Under the pieces are notes generated by a model. The model did no database searches. It had not been told where the DNA came from and saw only the letters and a list, made by a program, of their open reading frames with translations. Below are positions 47,065 through 63,086 of a stretch of 64,000 nucleotides of DNA, piece after piece. The DNA lies in NCBI GenBank assembly GCA_029204225.1, contig CM055097.1, positions 50,810,195 through 50,874,194 on the forward strand, in the 5' to 3' direction. Position numbers and translations under genes: made by a program. The stretch comes from Diphasiastrum complanatum (taxonomy: Eukaryota; Streptophyta; Lycopodiopsida; Lycopodiales; Lycopodiaceae). Position 1 is the stretch's first letter; each line of letters starts with the position of its first letter.

Positions 47065-47475
47065 TTAACATGGTATTAGAGCCCAAATGCAACCATCAAG
47101 GCTCAAATACAAGGAAGAGAGAAGCAATTACAAGTTGATGATTGTTTAATTTTTATTGCCCTTATTACTACCTTAAGTTTGATGATGTTCCTTCAAGTGT
47201 GAATGAAACTGTAGCAACAAAAGAGTGATTTGATGTAATGAAAAGTGAGGTGAGTACATGATGCATTGTTTGAGATACTTGTAAAATTATTGATCCTCCA
47301 TCAAAGATACAAAATGTTACTATTTGTTTGCAAATAGGTCTTTAAGATCAAGCTTAATCAAGATGGTAGTGTGAACAATTATAAAACAAGACTAGTTGCC
47401 AAGGGATATGCTCAATTCAAGGGGATTGACTATGATGAAACACTTGATTTTGTCATAGTTTGTGGTGGTGATTTC
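47065..47475 (+). pseudogene. Relict Copia scrap (primer-site-like motif and RT fragment)
   Basis: TGGTATTAGAGCCC near 47070 resembles a primer site. At 47341-47460 the frame reads [25 protein letters not shown] split over two lines, then GIDYDET, the Copia RT N-terminal motif. Everything between is deleted. It is an old insertion within the CACTA element. Confidence 0.6.
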
Positions 47476-47722
47476 ATTAACTCACATGCTTTTAGTAATT
47501 TATTGCCTTTGCAGCATTTGTTAAAAAAATGAGAATTTTCTTGGAACATGAAGCCGTACATCTATCTTCACTGACATTATCTCCAAAAAAATGGGATTGA
47601 AGTCAAACTATGTCTATTCTTTTCACTTACTTGACCATAAATGAGACTCTATTTTGGCTAAATAACAATCATTTGAAAATATTGCAAGAATCAATTTCAT
47701 TCAGAATTGCAATAATCAATTT

Positions 47723-52366
<4,644 letters not shown>

Positions 52367-52379
52367 AAGTAATCATTAT

Positions 52380-53559
52380 GAGATCGTATGTTCTGAACAA
52401 ATATAATAAAATTTGTTAAAGACATGCCAACATCTAATCCATGTATATTCTACTTATGCTTAATGTAAATCTAATATTCTAGTAACATTTGTTAAAATAT
52501 CACTTCCAACTTGTTGTATCTTGTAGATCTCAAGTTATTTGAGCTTGATAGGATCTCACACGTGTGGAGTCTGCTCCCACGTGTGAAAGAATGTACGTAA
52601 GTCATTTTTATTAAGTTAGATTGGTTTTAGCTTGATCTACACTAGTGTGAAATTGACCTTTGAGTAGAATCTTGAAAATGGTCAAATTGGTCAAACTTTT
52701 TGTAAATAGATTGGACTTCCATGTGAATGAGTTATTACTCACACATGTCAAGATACCATTCACACTTGTGGATAAGCTTTTAGAAGATAAGATAGGAAGA
52801 TTCCATTAGATCCTATTTTATAGGGAATATTCCTATAAATGTGGAAGACTAGCTTTTTGTTTTCTAGCCAAAGAGAATAGTCAACTTTGGAAAATGAGCA
52901 CATATGACTCCCATTGGTGGATCTGAATGACCAGGCACTCTTCACACATGTGAAGACCTACTGGACAGTACACAGCTCATGGATGTACTTGATCTATAAA
53001 GAGATCAACCAAATCAATAACAAGTTGATGTGACATTGGCGAATTCTAGTTTTGTTGAGATTTCCACATTTGTCTTGAGTTTTGATGAATGAAATGCATT
53101 TGAATGTTAATGTACTTTACTCTCTGTAAACAGGTCGTACAGGTACTGTCCTCCACATGTTGAGGCCGCTCATCCATGTTTTTGATCATTTGATCCATTG
53201 CTCTTGCTTAAATCATAGTGTAAAGCATCTAGATCAAGATCTAACATCTAGAACTTGATAGATCTTTGGATTAAGCAGTCAATAACTCTTAATGACTGAT
53301 AGTACAATCAATATTTGTCTTTTTTCTCTAAAAATCGACAACATTGCTATCAAGAAAATTACTTGTGTGGGACAACAAATGACGAGCAATCAAAATGAGG
53401 TTCATACTGACAAATGTTAGACATCAGTAGATAGTGCGTGCATGCCTATCTCAACTAATTTAAAGACCACATGGCAGTGAATGTTTGAAGCTCTCAGTTT
53501 AAATTCTTGTCTACGATGAGTGATGGTCTCAAGGTAAATCTCTTTGGATTGGCCTAGTG
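52380..53559. other. Non-coding region upstream of the TnpD-like gene, LTR-like motifs
   Basis: No gene is seen. Several palindromes of the CACACGTGTG/CACACATGTG type occur (near 52556, 52573, 52738, 52760, 52942), as in the Copia LTRs of this window, so an old LTR may be present. The promoter of the minus-strand gene should lie at its left side. Confidence 0.4.
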
Positions 53560-54249
53560 TGTGAAAAGTACAGTACTAAGGACCATAAATGAATCTTTGA
53601 ATGATCCACAAGGTGACTGTATGCTTGTTAAACAATCTATCAGAGACTAATCATCAGAAAACAAGTTCTAGTTTAGTAGCTTGATAGGAAACAAGTAGAG
53701 ACAATCAAAGCATTGATCAAATAGTATAATCCAACTCCACATGTGTGGAAATAAGGCTGTAGTACGGCCTGTAGATAGTGTTTACAAAGTGCCAAAGCTG
53801 GGTTTCATTGGAAATCAAGAGTAATCACCATACAATGAGAGGAAACTCGAGTTTCTCCTTGAGGCTCCAAAAAGTTTCTATCTTCTCACTATGGAGAATG
53901 GGAATACATAGTAAAACATACTTCCTTTGCAAAGTTAGGTGAAAATCCAGCATGTAATAAGGAAGTAGACTCCATTTTCTTGCCTAATGTGAAAACCCTA
54001 GCCTAGATCCAAGAGTCATGCTTGGTAGGTGCATGGTAGGCACAAATCTCATCATAAATCATGGTCTAGATCCTACAAAGTAGGAATCACTACCAAATAG
54101 ACACAACCACTCCTCTTGACTCGTGGTAACCTACCTTAGGTGTGTATGTACAAGCGGCACTTTGGCCATTCAAGTAACCAACAAACAATATTGACAAAAT
54201 ATACAATATTCTACATGGCTAGATTTGCCAATGTAGGCAATTTTTCACA
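53560..54249 (-). mobile_element. 3' LTR of Copia E
   Basis: 690 bp. Compared with the partner LTR it has a 10-bp extra GCATGGTAGG-like segment near 54030. Outer flank TAGTG. The last codons of pol overlap its inner end by about 39 bp. Confidence 0.93.
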
Positions 54250-57200
54250 CTCCTCCTCAAATCTAGCCTTGGAGATCACAACGTTTTTATCAATAACTCC
54301 AATTGAAGATCTAAGCTTGACAAATGAATCTTTAGGTAAAGTTTTAGTAAACAAATCAGCCAAGCAACTTGATGATGGCACGTGTTGGAGCTTGATCTCT
54401 TTAGCTTGCACTTTTTTCCTCACAAAATGATGAGCAATTTCGATGTGTTTGCTCCTTGCATGGAATGTAGGATTAGTTGCAAGTGATTGGGCTGATTGGT
54501 TGTCACAATAGATGATAGAGATCTCCTCCTCCATGACATGAAGCTCCACCAATAGCCTTTTGAGCCACAAGACCTCCTTGCATGTTGATGTCAAGGCCTT
54601 GTATTCGGATTCTGTGGAAGGTAGGGAGATGGTATCTTGCTTTTTGGAAAGCCATGATACTACTCCATCACATAGAAAGGTGGCAAAGGCACTTGTTGAT
54701 CTTCTATCCACTTTGTCACCTGCAATATCCGAGTCACTATAGGGTCTTAAGCCAATATTAGTTCCTCTATACAAAATACCAAAATTCTTAGTGAATGAAA
54801 TGTATCTAAGAACTCTTTTGGCCATCTTCCAATGTGAAACTAGAGGACTTTGCATGAATTGGCTTAACTTTCCAACATTATAACTAAGATCAAGTCTAGT
54901 TATAGCTAAATAGATCAAGGAGCCAATAAGACTTCTATATAATGTGATGTCCTCAAAGGATGCTTCATCACAACCAATAGATGCTTTTACATGTTGCTCC
55001 ATTGGTGTCTCAATGCCTTTACAATTCCTCACTCCAAATCTATCTAGGATGGATGTAGCATATTTAGATTGACAAATGAAGCTAAAATCACATCCTCTAA
55101 TAACCTCTATTCCAAGAATGAAGCTCAATAGGCCGAGATCTACCATCTTAAACTCTTTTGCTAAAGCAATTTTTACATCTCTAATTCCATCTAGATCATT
55201 ACCACTCAAGATAATGTCATCTACATACAAAACAAGAATAATGATCATGCCATCATGAAAACTTATATACAATGATGGATCATAGGCACTCATTACAAAA
55301 TTGATGGAAATGAGAAAAGAGTTTAGCCTAGAGTACCATGCTCTAGGTGCTTGCTTGAGCCCATAAAGGCTCTTCTTCAAAAAACACACCTTTCCTTCAT
55401 GATTTGCCTTGATGAAGCCCTCGGGTTGCCTCATGTAGATCTCTTCCTCCAAATAACCATTAAGGAATGCATTTGTGAAGTCAAGTTGGAATAGCTCCCA
55501 GTTGAAGGTTGTAGCAAGACTAATGATCAACCTGATAGTAACAAGCTTAGCCACATGAGCAAAAGTCTCATCATAATCAATGCCTTTGGTTTGTGAAAAA
55601 CCTTTGGCAACAAGCCTAGCTTTATGCTTGCTTATTAATCCATCTTGATTATACTTCAATCTAAATACCCACTTGCAATCAAGAGCTTTCTTCCCTTGAG
55701 GAAGATCCACAAGATCCCAAGTATGATTCTCAATAAGAGCATCATACTCTACTTGCATAGCATCCATCCAACTTTTAGACTTACAAGCATCTTCATAGCA
55801 TGTTGGCTCATCTAACATTGAAGTAAGAAAGGTGTAAGATGTGAAAGATGATGAGCCTTCCCTTTGATCACCTTGACCATCATAGGTGAGCCTCAATGGC
55901 TCGGATCTTGCCCTTGTAGATCTTCTTGGAGTTTTTGGAGTTCTTGCATCTTGAGGTGGATCCTCAAGTTCTTCTTCACTTGGAAGCTCCTCCTCCATCC
56001 TAGCATGATCCTTGGCATCAAGATGATTAGTAGCATTATCATCCAAATCACAAGCATGTCCTTCATAAAAAATAACATCCCTACTCACTATCACCTTGCT
56101 AGTGATGGGATTGAAGGCTCTATAACCTTTGCTATTCTCACCATATCCCACAAAGATGCCCTTGATGGATGTTGCATCATCCTTCCTTCTCTTATCCAAG
56201 GATTGGTGTACATAGCAAGTGGATCCAAAAACTTTGAGATCCTTGAGATTGGGCTTCTCTCCAAATAGAGCTTCAAATGGTGTGATTCCTCCAATGGCTT
56301 GGTTTGGCAATCTATTGCACAAATAGTTAGCACAAGTTATTGCTTCACCCCAAAATGGTTTGGATAGAGAAGCATCTAGCCTTAAGGCCTTAGCACACGC
56401 ACAAAGAGATCTATTTCTTCTCTCACTCACTCCATCTTGTTGAGGGGTGTATGGACATGACAACTCCCTCTTTATGCCTTTAGAACTACAAAAGTCAATC
56501 AACTTATTGGAGATATATTCACCTCCATTATCACTCCTTAATACCTTAATCTTGGTACTAAGTTGATTTTCTACCAAAGTCTTGAACTTTACAAAAGAAT
56601 CAAACACCATTGATTTGCTAGACAAGAGGTACATCCAACAAAATCTAGAATAGTCATCAATGAAGATTACATAGTACTTGGCACCACCATTAGACTCATG
56701 TGAAAAACTATGAACATCCAAATGGATGAGTTCAAGAGGAGAGTTTGATCTTGATGTAGATCTTGAGAAGGGTAGCTTGTGATCCTTTGAGAGACTGCAT
56801 GCTTCACATCTCTTCCCACACTTTGACAAATGCTTGGGGAGTCCAACTGCAAGCTCCTTTGCAACCATAGATTCCATGGCTTTGTAGTTGGGGTGGCCCA
56901 ACCTTTTGTGCCATAGTTCTACCTTTGATAGCTCCACCTTTGCCAAGTTAACACTCTCCACTGCAATATTAGTGTCAAGCTTAAACAATCTACCTTGCTT
57001 AAAGCCTTTGGCTATACATTCATCATTTCTAAGGATGGAACAAACTCCATGTTTAAATTGTTTAAATTGCAAATTCTTGGTTAACTTAGGAACATAAAGA
57101 ACATTATCAAGATTCATCCTTTTGGATGATCCCACATACAAGGGAATTGTTCCTATTCCACTTATCTTACATTCTTGACTACTTGCAATATAGTTTGATC

Positions 57201-57336
57201 TATGTAAGTCATTGTAAGAAAGTAAGGTGGAGAATATATCCTTTTGATATGTCATGTGGGAACTTGCCCCACTATCAATCCACCAAGAATCATTGGTGTT
57301 GCTCTTGGATGATGGTGGTTTGATGGAAACCATCAA
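54211..57336 (-). pseudogene. Copia E protease-integrase-RT-RNase H
   Basis: A 1041-codon open frame, unbroken. Protease WWIDSGASSHMTYQ lies near residue 18. Pre-integrase LWHKRLGHP; integrase acidic motifs HLDVHS, RSDNGGEYI and SERRNR. RT has KHKARLVAKGFSQTKG, LFQLDFTNAFLNGYLEEEI, YGLKQAPRAWYS and YVDD. RNase H has YSDSDIAGDKVDRRS, TESEYKAL and ADLFTKTLPKDSF. All catalytic residues seem present. It is in the same frame as gag (58203-57595), separated by a stop at 57595, so the original polyprotein was a single ORF. Called a pseudogene only for that upstream stop. Confidence 0.93.
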
Positions 57337-58203
57337 GGATGACTCTTCATCCTCCTCCTCCTCCTGATGTGCAATGTTGCTTTGTTTGCTCTCTTGTGCC
57401 TTCTTCTTCTTGAGACATTCTAATGCAAAATCTCCTTTTTTTCCACTAAAAAAACATTTGTACTTGGACTTGTCTTTGATCTTGCCCTTTGAGCTTGAAG
57501 CCTCATCCTCCTCCTTGGTCTCCTTGAAGTGCTTCTTCTTGCCATTGGTCTTCTTCTTGCTTTTGAATGAGAAATTAGCTTTCTCATCACCATCCTACAG
57601 AGAAATAGCATTCATTCTTGCATTGGTATGCAACATCCTACACTCTTCAGCTACTAATACACTGTGTAGCTTTTCTATAGTAGGCAAAGTGTCTTGGATT
57701 GCAAAGCTTTGGACCAAATTCGTATAGCCACTCCCTAGACCATTGAGGGCAATCTGAACAAGCTCACTATCTTGAATCTTCTCTCCAATGGAAGCTAACT
57801 CCCTATTGAGAGACTTGATTCTAAGCACATATTCTTGTGCACTCTCATCACTCCTCTTCATGCTTTGTAGAATCTGATTCCTAAGCATGAGAACCCTCAA
57901 AGTGTTACTAGACTCATAGATAGATTTTAAAGATTCCCAAGCCTCTCTAGCACTCTTACATGATGATACTTCTCTTAAAAGATCATTGCTTACATTCATC
58001 TTAATATAGTGAAGTGCAAGCCTAGACCTCTTCTTGTATCTCACTAATTCCTGTGCACCTAGAGGTTCATCTTCATCATCTATTAGAAACTCATAAAGAT
58101 CCTGGAGCACCATTAGTGACTCCATCCTCACTTTCCAAATAGCATAATTCGTAGAATTTAACCTCTCACTAGTTTCTAGAAGGTAGGCTCCCACTGATCC
58201 CAT
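57337..58203 (-). pseudogene. Copia E gag
   Basis: MGSVGAYLLETSERLN starts gag; the UBN2-like core runs to about residue 200 (LQSMKRSDESAQEYVLRIK). An in-frame TAG at 57595-57597 interrupts it after ARMNAISL; the same frame continues to a Lys-rich segment and a zinc-knuckle region reading CFFSGKKGDFALEC. The second Cys and the His of CCHC are lost. The frame then joins protease. Confidence 0.92.
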
Positions 58204-58821
58204 CTTACTAGCAAGATTCTACACACAAGATATAGATTTGTTTGGACCTGAAACTCACAAAGGTTTCTAACTTGCAGTGTTTCACTCAAATGTTGACTTG
58301 TAATCCAACAGATGGATTTGTAATCACAGTTCTATCACTCCCTCACAAGCTGGAATGAAGATAAGATGAGATGAAAAATACACTCAAGCAAATCTTGCCA
58401 ATCTTGGCTATTCTTGGACAAAAACTGACTCTATCTCTCTCATTCACTTTGATGTACTTTCAAGACCTGGTTTCCACTTTAAGAAGGTCTGAAATCAGCC
58501 TAGATTAATTAGTTTTCATGGAAAAAATTCAAAACTAATCAATGGCTAGTGATCTTGGTAGCTTATCCTAGGATTTGCACCAAAAATTACATCAAACAGA
58601 CACTAGATGAATTTTCTATGATCCAATGAATATGGGTTATTAAATGCTGGTTCAGAGATGCCCACACGTGTGAATAGTACGGATTTTGATCCTGAAAAAC
58701 TTTGGGATCAAATCCCCTCACCAAAACCTGGATACAGCTCGCCCTTCCAATACTAGTTTTTTGCACCAAAACCTGCCAAAACTGGATTAGATTCAAACAC
58801 AGATCAATGGCCTTGTACTTG

Positions 58822-58833
58822 GCTCTGATACCA
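58822..58833 (-). promoter_or_regulatory. Primer binding site of Copia E
   Basis: On the minus strand TGGTATCAGAGCCAAG starts directly after the right LTR, complementary to plant initiator tRNA-Met. It fixes the transcription direction as minus. Between it and gag (58204-58821) is the untranslated leader. Confidence 0.93.
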
Positions 58834-59513
58834 TGTGAAAAGTATAGTACTAAGGACCATAAATGGATCTTTGAATGATCCACAAGGTGATTGTATGCTT
58901 GTTAAACAATCTATCAGAAAATAGTCTATAGAAAACAAGATCTAGTTTAGCAGCTTGATAGGAAACAAGTAGAGACAATCAAAGCATTGATCAAATAGTA
59001 TAATCCAACTCCACACGTGTGGAAATAAGGCTATAGTACGACCTGTAGATAGTGTTTACAAAGTGCCAAAGCTGGGTTTCATTGAAAATCAAGAGTAATC
59101 ACCATACAATGAGAGGAAATTCGAGTTTCTCCTTGAGGCTCCAAAAAGTTTCTATCTTCTCACTATGGAGAATGGGAATACATAGTAAAACATACTTCCT
59201 TTGCAAAGTTAGGTGAAAATCCAGCATGTAATAAGGAAGTAGACTCCAGTTTCTTGCCCTAATGTGAAAACCCTAGCCTAGATCCAAGAGTCATGCTTGC
59301 TAGGTACAAATCTCATCATAAATCATGGTCTAGATCCTACAAAGTAGGAATCACTACCAAATAGACACAACCACTCCTCTTGACTCGTGGTAACCTACTT
59401 TAGGTGTGTATGTACAAGTGGCACTTTGGCCATTCAAGTAACCAACAAACAATATTGACAAAATATACAATATTCTACATGGCTAGATTTGCCAATGTAG
59501 GCAATTTTTCACA
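58834..59513 (-). mobile_element. 5' LTR of Copia E
   Basis: 680 bp, TGTGAAAAGTATAG to TTTTTCACA, with CCACACGTGTGG at about 59013. It abuts the primer site on the inside and TAGTG on the outside. Confidence 0.93.
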
Positions 59514-59518
59514 TAGTG

Positions 59519-60258
59519 TGCCATGGTATCTCATGATGAGCAATATGCATTCGCCCTTTCTATCTATGGTTGCTTTGTATGCAAGAAATCATATACTAGA
59601 TAACACACCATTGATCAACATCTTTATTACAATGCTAAATGATATTTCAACTAATTACTATGGTTTCATATAAGGTTATATAGGTCACATACCAACAATT
59701 AAAAAGATTTATCATATAGGTCACATATCAGTAAGGTCCTCAATATAACATAAATGCTTTTGATCATGAATCTAAATGATCCCATGCAACCATTTAAGAG
59801 GCCACATGACTGAAGCAAAAAAAATGTATTTGGCCATGTAATTATGTCATCAAATTATATCAAATCTATAACACCTAGATTATTAATAAATTAAATGTTT
59901 TATGACATCACCGATTTGACATAATATTATGTCATAAAATCTTAAAAAACTTGTCAAATTACTTGTTTAATAATAATATGTACTATTTCTTATCTCATGA
60001 TTTTGTCTTGTATGTCAAATCTCAAGAAAAATAAAATTTATAACAATATAAAACTAGTTTTAACAATTAAATACTACCATAATGATCTTTGAATTGGTTT
60101 TTTTACTTTCCATCATATTAAAAAATATATTTTATGTAAAATCCTACAATAGAATATTCTCATAAAATCTAGAAAAGATTATGAGAATATTGAATGACAT
60201 TTGAAGCATGCAAGCCCATGTGGGGGACCCTCTCACGTGCCAAGAGAGGGAAAAAAAA
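59519..60258. other. AT-rich region upstream of the TnpA-like gene
   Basis: No coding potential. It is the CACTA-element sequence between the Copia E insertion and the upstream palindrome, and probably contains part of the promoter region of the plus-strand gene. Confidence 0.5.
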
Positions 60259-60259
60259 A

Positions 60260-60294
60260 CGCGTGGATAACTTCTGCGTGGATAATCCACGCGA
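60260..60294. promoter_or_regulatory. Internal copy of the subterminal palindrome upstream of the TnpA-like gene
   Basis: GCGTGGATAACTTC followed by GCGTGGATAATCCACGC, the same motif as in both subterminal arrays, about 330 bp upstream of the start codon. It is the only cluster I see outside the arrays. A candidate binding site for self-regulation (inference). Confidence 0.6.
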
Positions 60295-60626
60295 AATTTG
60301 AATGCCAATAAAATGGCATTTCCACGAGCATTCTTGTTCCTCTTCTTTTGCTTTCAAGTTTTAAGGTTTTCTAATCTAGTGTTTAGTGCCCTTGCTTGCT
60401 ATTGCTCTTCTAAGCTCTATAGATCTTGCTTGCTTGCTTTTGGTTGCTCTTCATTGCTAGTGATCTTGCTCTTGCTTTTGCTTGCTCTATTGATCTTGTT
60501 TGTTCTTGCTTACTATTAGTCTATTGCTTTCTATTCATTGCTTACTCTTCTAATCTAAAAGTCTTCAATACTCTTTCACTCTCATTCTCCACTACTTTCT
60601 AACTTTTTAAGTTTTTCTTTGACACA

Positions 60627-61757
60627 ATGTCTTCAAGTGGTAGGTCAAGTGGAAGGTCAAGTGGGAGACCATCTAGGAGAAGAGCTCGTGAGGAGCCTGA
60701 AGAATATAATCAAGAGTGGTTTGAGAATCTATCTCCTCAACAAAGAGATAGAATCAAAAAATCTTGTGTTATCTTCTTCGGGTGAATCATCCGAGAGAAG
60801 AGCTCCCGAAGATGCCCCTTCTCAAGAATCGTGTAGTGTGTATTATGATCTTAATCCACGTGGTGGAGTTATAAAAAATACGCGTGACAATGTAGTTCAT
60901 GCCCGTTTGCGTGATTTAGTTGCTTTATATTTTGGTAAAGATTACATGATCGATTGGTCCTCCCAATCGCTTGAAGACAAAAATAAAATAATAGAGACTT
61001 TATATTCTGAATTCCCTCAATCCAATGCTTTTAGTAGGACTTGGGCCTTGAATACAATGTGCCTTTGGATTCAAAACAAAAGGCAATTGACGAGAAGAGC
61101 CGTGAGGAATCCCACGAAGCCTGGATGGTGCTCCAAAAGGGATTGGAGGAAGGTGAAAGGGGAATTATTGCAAAACAATCCCCAAAAGTATGAACAACAA
61201 CGTAGGGCCACCGCCGAGAAGCTCTTAAAACATGGCCAAAGTCACTTGGGATCGGGAGGAAGGGGCAATCTAGAGGCCCAATTTGTAAGTGCAATATTTT
61301 TTAATATGATTCTATTTTTGTAGTGAGATTGTTAATGTTTTTTATTGCTAAACTATATTGTATTGCTAAACTGTGTTTTTTTGTTGAATGTAGCTTAGTG
61401 ATTTTGGAAGACACATGACCGCCGCGGAGTACAAGCAAGGTTACAATCATGGATATGCCGGCCTTAAGGCTTTTATGGAATCCCATGGATTGTTTCCAAT
61501 CGTAAACTCTTAACCTTTATTGTTTTGTGATTGTTTACTTTGTGGTTTACAAGTAAGTTTAATCTCAATTTAATTAAATCTTTGATTCTATTTTGTAGAG
61601 AGGCTCTACAACTTCAAGTGTTCGTGATGTGGAAAAAAATGTGGAAGAGAACGTGGAAGAGTACGTGAATGAAAGCGAAGGGGAGTTTGAAGATGTGGAC
61701 ACCAACATACACCTACAAGATGAAGGAGGCGAGGAGGGAAGAAGTGATGATGAGTAG
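60627..61757 (+). pseudogene. TnpA-like gene (Transposase_24 / Ptta-En/Spm type), three exons
   Basis: Exon 1 runs from ATG 60627 (MSSSGRSSGR..., Arg/Ser-rich) to 61284, exon 2 61394-61501, exon 3 61599-61757, with GT-AG junctions and phase 0. Exon 1 contains GGVIKNTRDNVVHARLRDLV, WCSKRDWRKVKGELL and KYEQQRRATAEKLLKHG, resembling Transposase_24. Exon 2 reads AAEYKQGYNHGYAGLKAF. Exon 3 is an acidic tail (EFEDVDTNIHLQDEGGEEG) ending at TAG 61757. One extra A in the A6 run near 60751-60756 shifts the frame within exon 1, so the copy is broken or the base is an assembly error. Likely role: DNA-binding accessory protein acting on the subterminal repeats (inference from the En/Spm model). Confidence 0.72.
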
Positions 61758-61908
61758 AGGTTTTTAAATTAAATGTAAGGCCTTGGCAATGTAGGAAGAG
61801 AGAATTTATTCTCTCATCGATGTACTTGTTTTTAAATCAATCAATATAATGTTTTGGCATCACATCATTCTTGCAAAATTTTTAAATGCATATATTTTTA
61901 ATCCATGA

Positions 61909-62055
61909 TTGCAAATGTATAGTCTATTGAATGCACATCTATTGATTGCAAATGTATCTATTGATGTATTCAATGCAATGTATAGTCTATTTAATGCACA
62001 TCTATGCAATGCAAATGTATCCATTGATGAATTCAATGCAATGTATCTATTTTAG
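61909..62055. repeat. Short AT-rich tandem repeats downstream of the TnpA-like gene
   Basis: Words AATGCAATGTAT, GTATCTATTGATG and ATGCACATCTAT recur with a period of about 65-70 bp. Non-coding, probably 3' flank. The stretch 62056-62530 shows nothing else. Confidence 0.6.
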
Positions 62056-62536
62056 CACATGATTTGCATGCTAGAATGCACAATAAAAAGTAATGGAAAG
62101 CGCAATGGAAAGTAATGGAAATAGATAACACATTAAGTTATCAACTGAATATCAAATGAATCAAAATAAATGTGAATTTACCTTTACTATTGTATCTCCA
62201 TTGTCTTGCAATCTTTGCTTTTCCTTTTGCATGCACTTGATATTTGAATCCTTTGCAAGAAAAGCTCATTTTTCATATCCAAACCTACATCACAAACAAA
62301 AAAGATCTTAAAACTTATGATGACAAAACACATACTATTAACATCCATCAATGAACTAAAGTTCCTAAACACTATCAATCTTCTCACTCACATTCATCAT
62401 CATCTCATTCTCACTCCCATCTATACTCTCTTTTTCTCTCTCTCACACAACACAAAAATAGAAAGTCACCTCTAGTTTCGGAGCAAACCACATTTTGGTT
62501 CGCGCCAAATGTTTTTTTTTTTGGACAAAAAATTTT

Positions 62537-63066
62537 GCATGGATTATCCACACGTGGATACTCCACGCAAATTCTAGAAACCTTTCCGCATGGATACCAC
62601 GTGGATATAAAAAAAAATTTATCCACGCGGTATCCACGACCTCAGCTCTCTGGATTTTGCATGGATAAAGCAAATTTCGCGTGGATAATCCATGCGTGGA
62701 TAATTATCCACACAGTATCCACGCAAAAGCCGAGCCTTTTTTATTTTATTTTTACTATGGCATGGATTATTCACGCTTGGATTATCCATGCAAAATTAGA
62801 ATTCCTATTTTTGGCTCCGAGTGTCAGAGGTGTGCCCGGCTGCCGATAGTCGGACTTGGCGTGGATAATTCATGCGTGCTTAATCCACGCATTTTGAATT
62901 TCACAACATCCGACCGATCTGCTGCCGGAAAAGACATTTGCGTGGAACATCCACGCGTGGATAATCCACACGCTTGTATCCACGCGTATATCCACGCCAA
63001 TCCACGTCTATATCCATGCAAAAAAAAATTTGCCCACGCGTCCTCCTTTGTATTGTGCGTGGATAT
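62537..63066. repeat. Right subterminal palindrome array of the CACTA element
   Basis: About two dozen GTGGAT/ATCCAC half-sites by eye, including GCGTGGATAATCCATGCG, CACGCGTGGATAATCCACAC and the run of ATCCACGC motifs at 62939-63030. It ends 20 bp from the element end, as does the left array (first TATCCACG 22 bp from the end). Open frames crossing it are not genes. Confidence 0.88.
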
Positions 63067-63086
63067 TTGCTGTATGTGTTCTTGTG

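Larger units (their letters stand above)
53560..59513 (-). mobile_element. Ty1/Copia retrotransposon E, nearly complete, TSD TAGTG
   Basis: Two LTRs (53560-54249 and 58834-59513) with TGTGAAAA...TTTTTCACA ends flank gag and pol on the minus strand. TAGTG stands outside both ends (53555-53559 and 59514-59518). The primer site lies next to the right LTR. The only obvious lesions are one stop between gag and pol and a damaged zinc knuckle. LTRs differ by about 20 substitutions and one 10-bp indel by eye. It is nested in the CACTA element and therefore younger than it. Confidence 0.93.
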
